Positions 50,851-51,035 of a stretch of 51,035 nucleotides of DNA are shown piece by piece; position 1 is the first letter of the stretch; the number at the start of each line of letters is the position of its first letter. Location of the stretch: the IMG/VR virus record IMGVR_UViG_3300040801_002481, positions 1 through 51,035 of that record; one strand, 5' to 3'. The position numbers and the translations under genes are program-made. Under the pieces are notes generated by a model. It was not told the origin of the DNA. It saw only the letters and a list, made by a program, of their open reading frames with translations, and ran no database searches. Source of the stretch: a virus.

Positions 50851-51035
50851 CGTCGTTCTCCAGCGCAGTCCATAGAGATTCGTCGTAGCAGGCAATACAA
50901 TCTTCATTCTGGAGACAATCACATTCAGGCCGTTTTTCGTAACCACCGTCTATTACTTCGCCAACTCGTTTTACCTTCATGGCGAATTTGTACTTCTCCC
51001 CCTCTAACCTAGTCACACGGGCTTTTAGCCTCTGA
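50843..51035 (-). CDS. C-terminal part of a cysteine-containing protein, cut by window edge
   Basis: The frame is open from the right edge to a stop at 50843. A basic helical segment (RLKARVTRLEGEKYKFAM) leads to CDCLQNEDCIAC, a four-cysteine cluster that could bind a metal. The internal ATG at 50980 has no ribosome site, so the true start is probably outside the window. Confidence 0.5.
   Translation of the reverse strand, partial: QRLKARVTRLEGEKYKFAMKVKRVGEVIDGGYEKRPECDCLQNEDCIACYDESLWTALENDDE

Noticed and set aside
1-51035. tRNA genes, CRISPR arrays, insertion sequences or integration genes
   Set aside because: I looked for cloverleaf-type intergenic sequence, regularly spaced repeats, transposases and integrases and saw none. 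A tRNA scan would be needed to exclude tRNAs fully.

Overview
The window is most of the left arm and the whole late region of an N4-like podovirus (family Schitoviridae). Three things support this. First, a 3,822-codon gene at the end of the late operon carries the motifs of the virion-packaged single-subunit RNA polymerase (vRNAP). Second, a second T7-like RNA polymerase is encoded as two separate subunits, as in N4 RNAPII. Third, the late genes run terminase, tail module, portal, small protein, scaffold-like protein, N4-gp56-type capsid, four further virion genes, vRNAP, which is the transcription order of N4 genes 69 to 50. The host is therefore probably a Gram-negative proteobacterium; nothing here names the species. 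I saw no tRNA, CRISPR array, integrase or transposase. DNA polymerase, helicase and primase are not in the window and probably lie beyond its left edge.

Layout. Positions 1-10,748 are leftward, early/middle-type genes: a MoxR ATPase with a VWA/metallopeptidase partner (N4 gp24/gp25-like), the two RNAPII subunits separated by four small genes, many small accessory genes (SLOG/YspA-like, macro-domain-like, DUF4326, DUF1737-like, several tiny membrane proteins) and a bacterial-type SSB. Positions 10,749-11,130 form a divergent control region with repeats and hairpins. Positions 11,131-49,089 are one rightward late block with mostly overlapping start/stop codons: terminase; tail and receptor-binding genes including a beta-propeller-like and a LamG-like protein; a lysis cassette (M15 endolysin, 3TM holin, coiled-coil membrane protein); more tail genes; portal; capsid; internal virion proteins; vRNAP. 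Positions 49,086-51,035 are a second leftward cluster of small genes that meets the late operon tail to tail.

How the genes probably work together (family knowledge plus inference): vRNAP is packaged and ejected with the DNA to transcribe early genes. RNAPII then transcribes middle genes. Host sigma70 polymerase transcribes the late block; in N4 this needs the phage SSB. Intrinsic terminators follow RNAPII, the capsid gene and a small-gene pair. Two of these leave no room for a new promoter, which implies read-through control of downstream expression.

Most notable observations: a gluzincin-like HEVMH/HEFLA signature inside the C-terminal part of the vRNAP; the four-gene insertion between RNAPII subunits that otherwise align end to end with T7 RNAP; a set of perfect or near-perfect hairpins with exactly 3-nt loops in left-arm intergenic regions, resembling N4 vRNAP promoters; a thrice-repeated 21-nt element, each copy followed by a hairpin, around ssb; and a cluster of ADP-ribose/nucleotide-type accessory genes that could be counter-defence.
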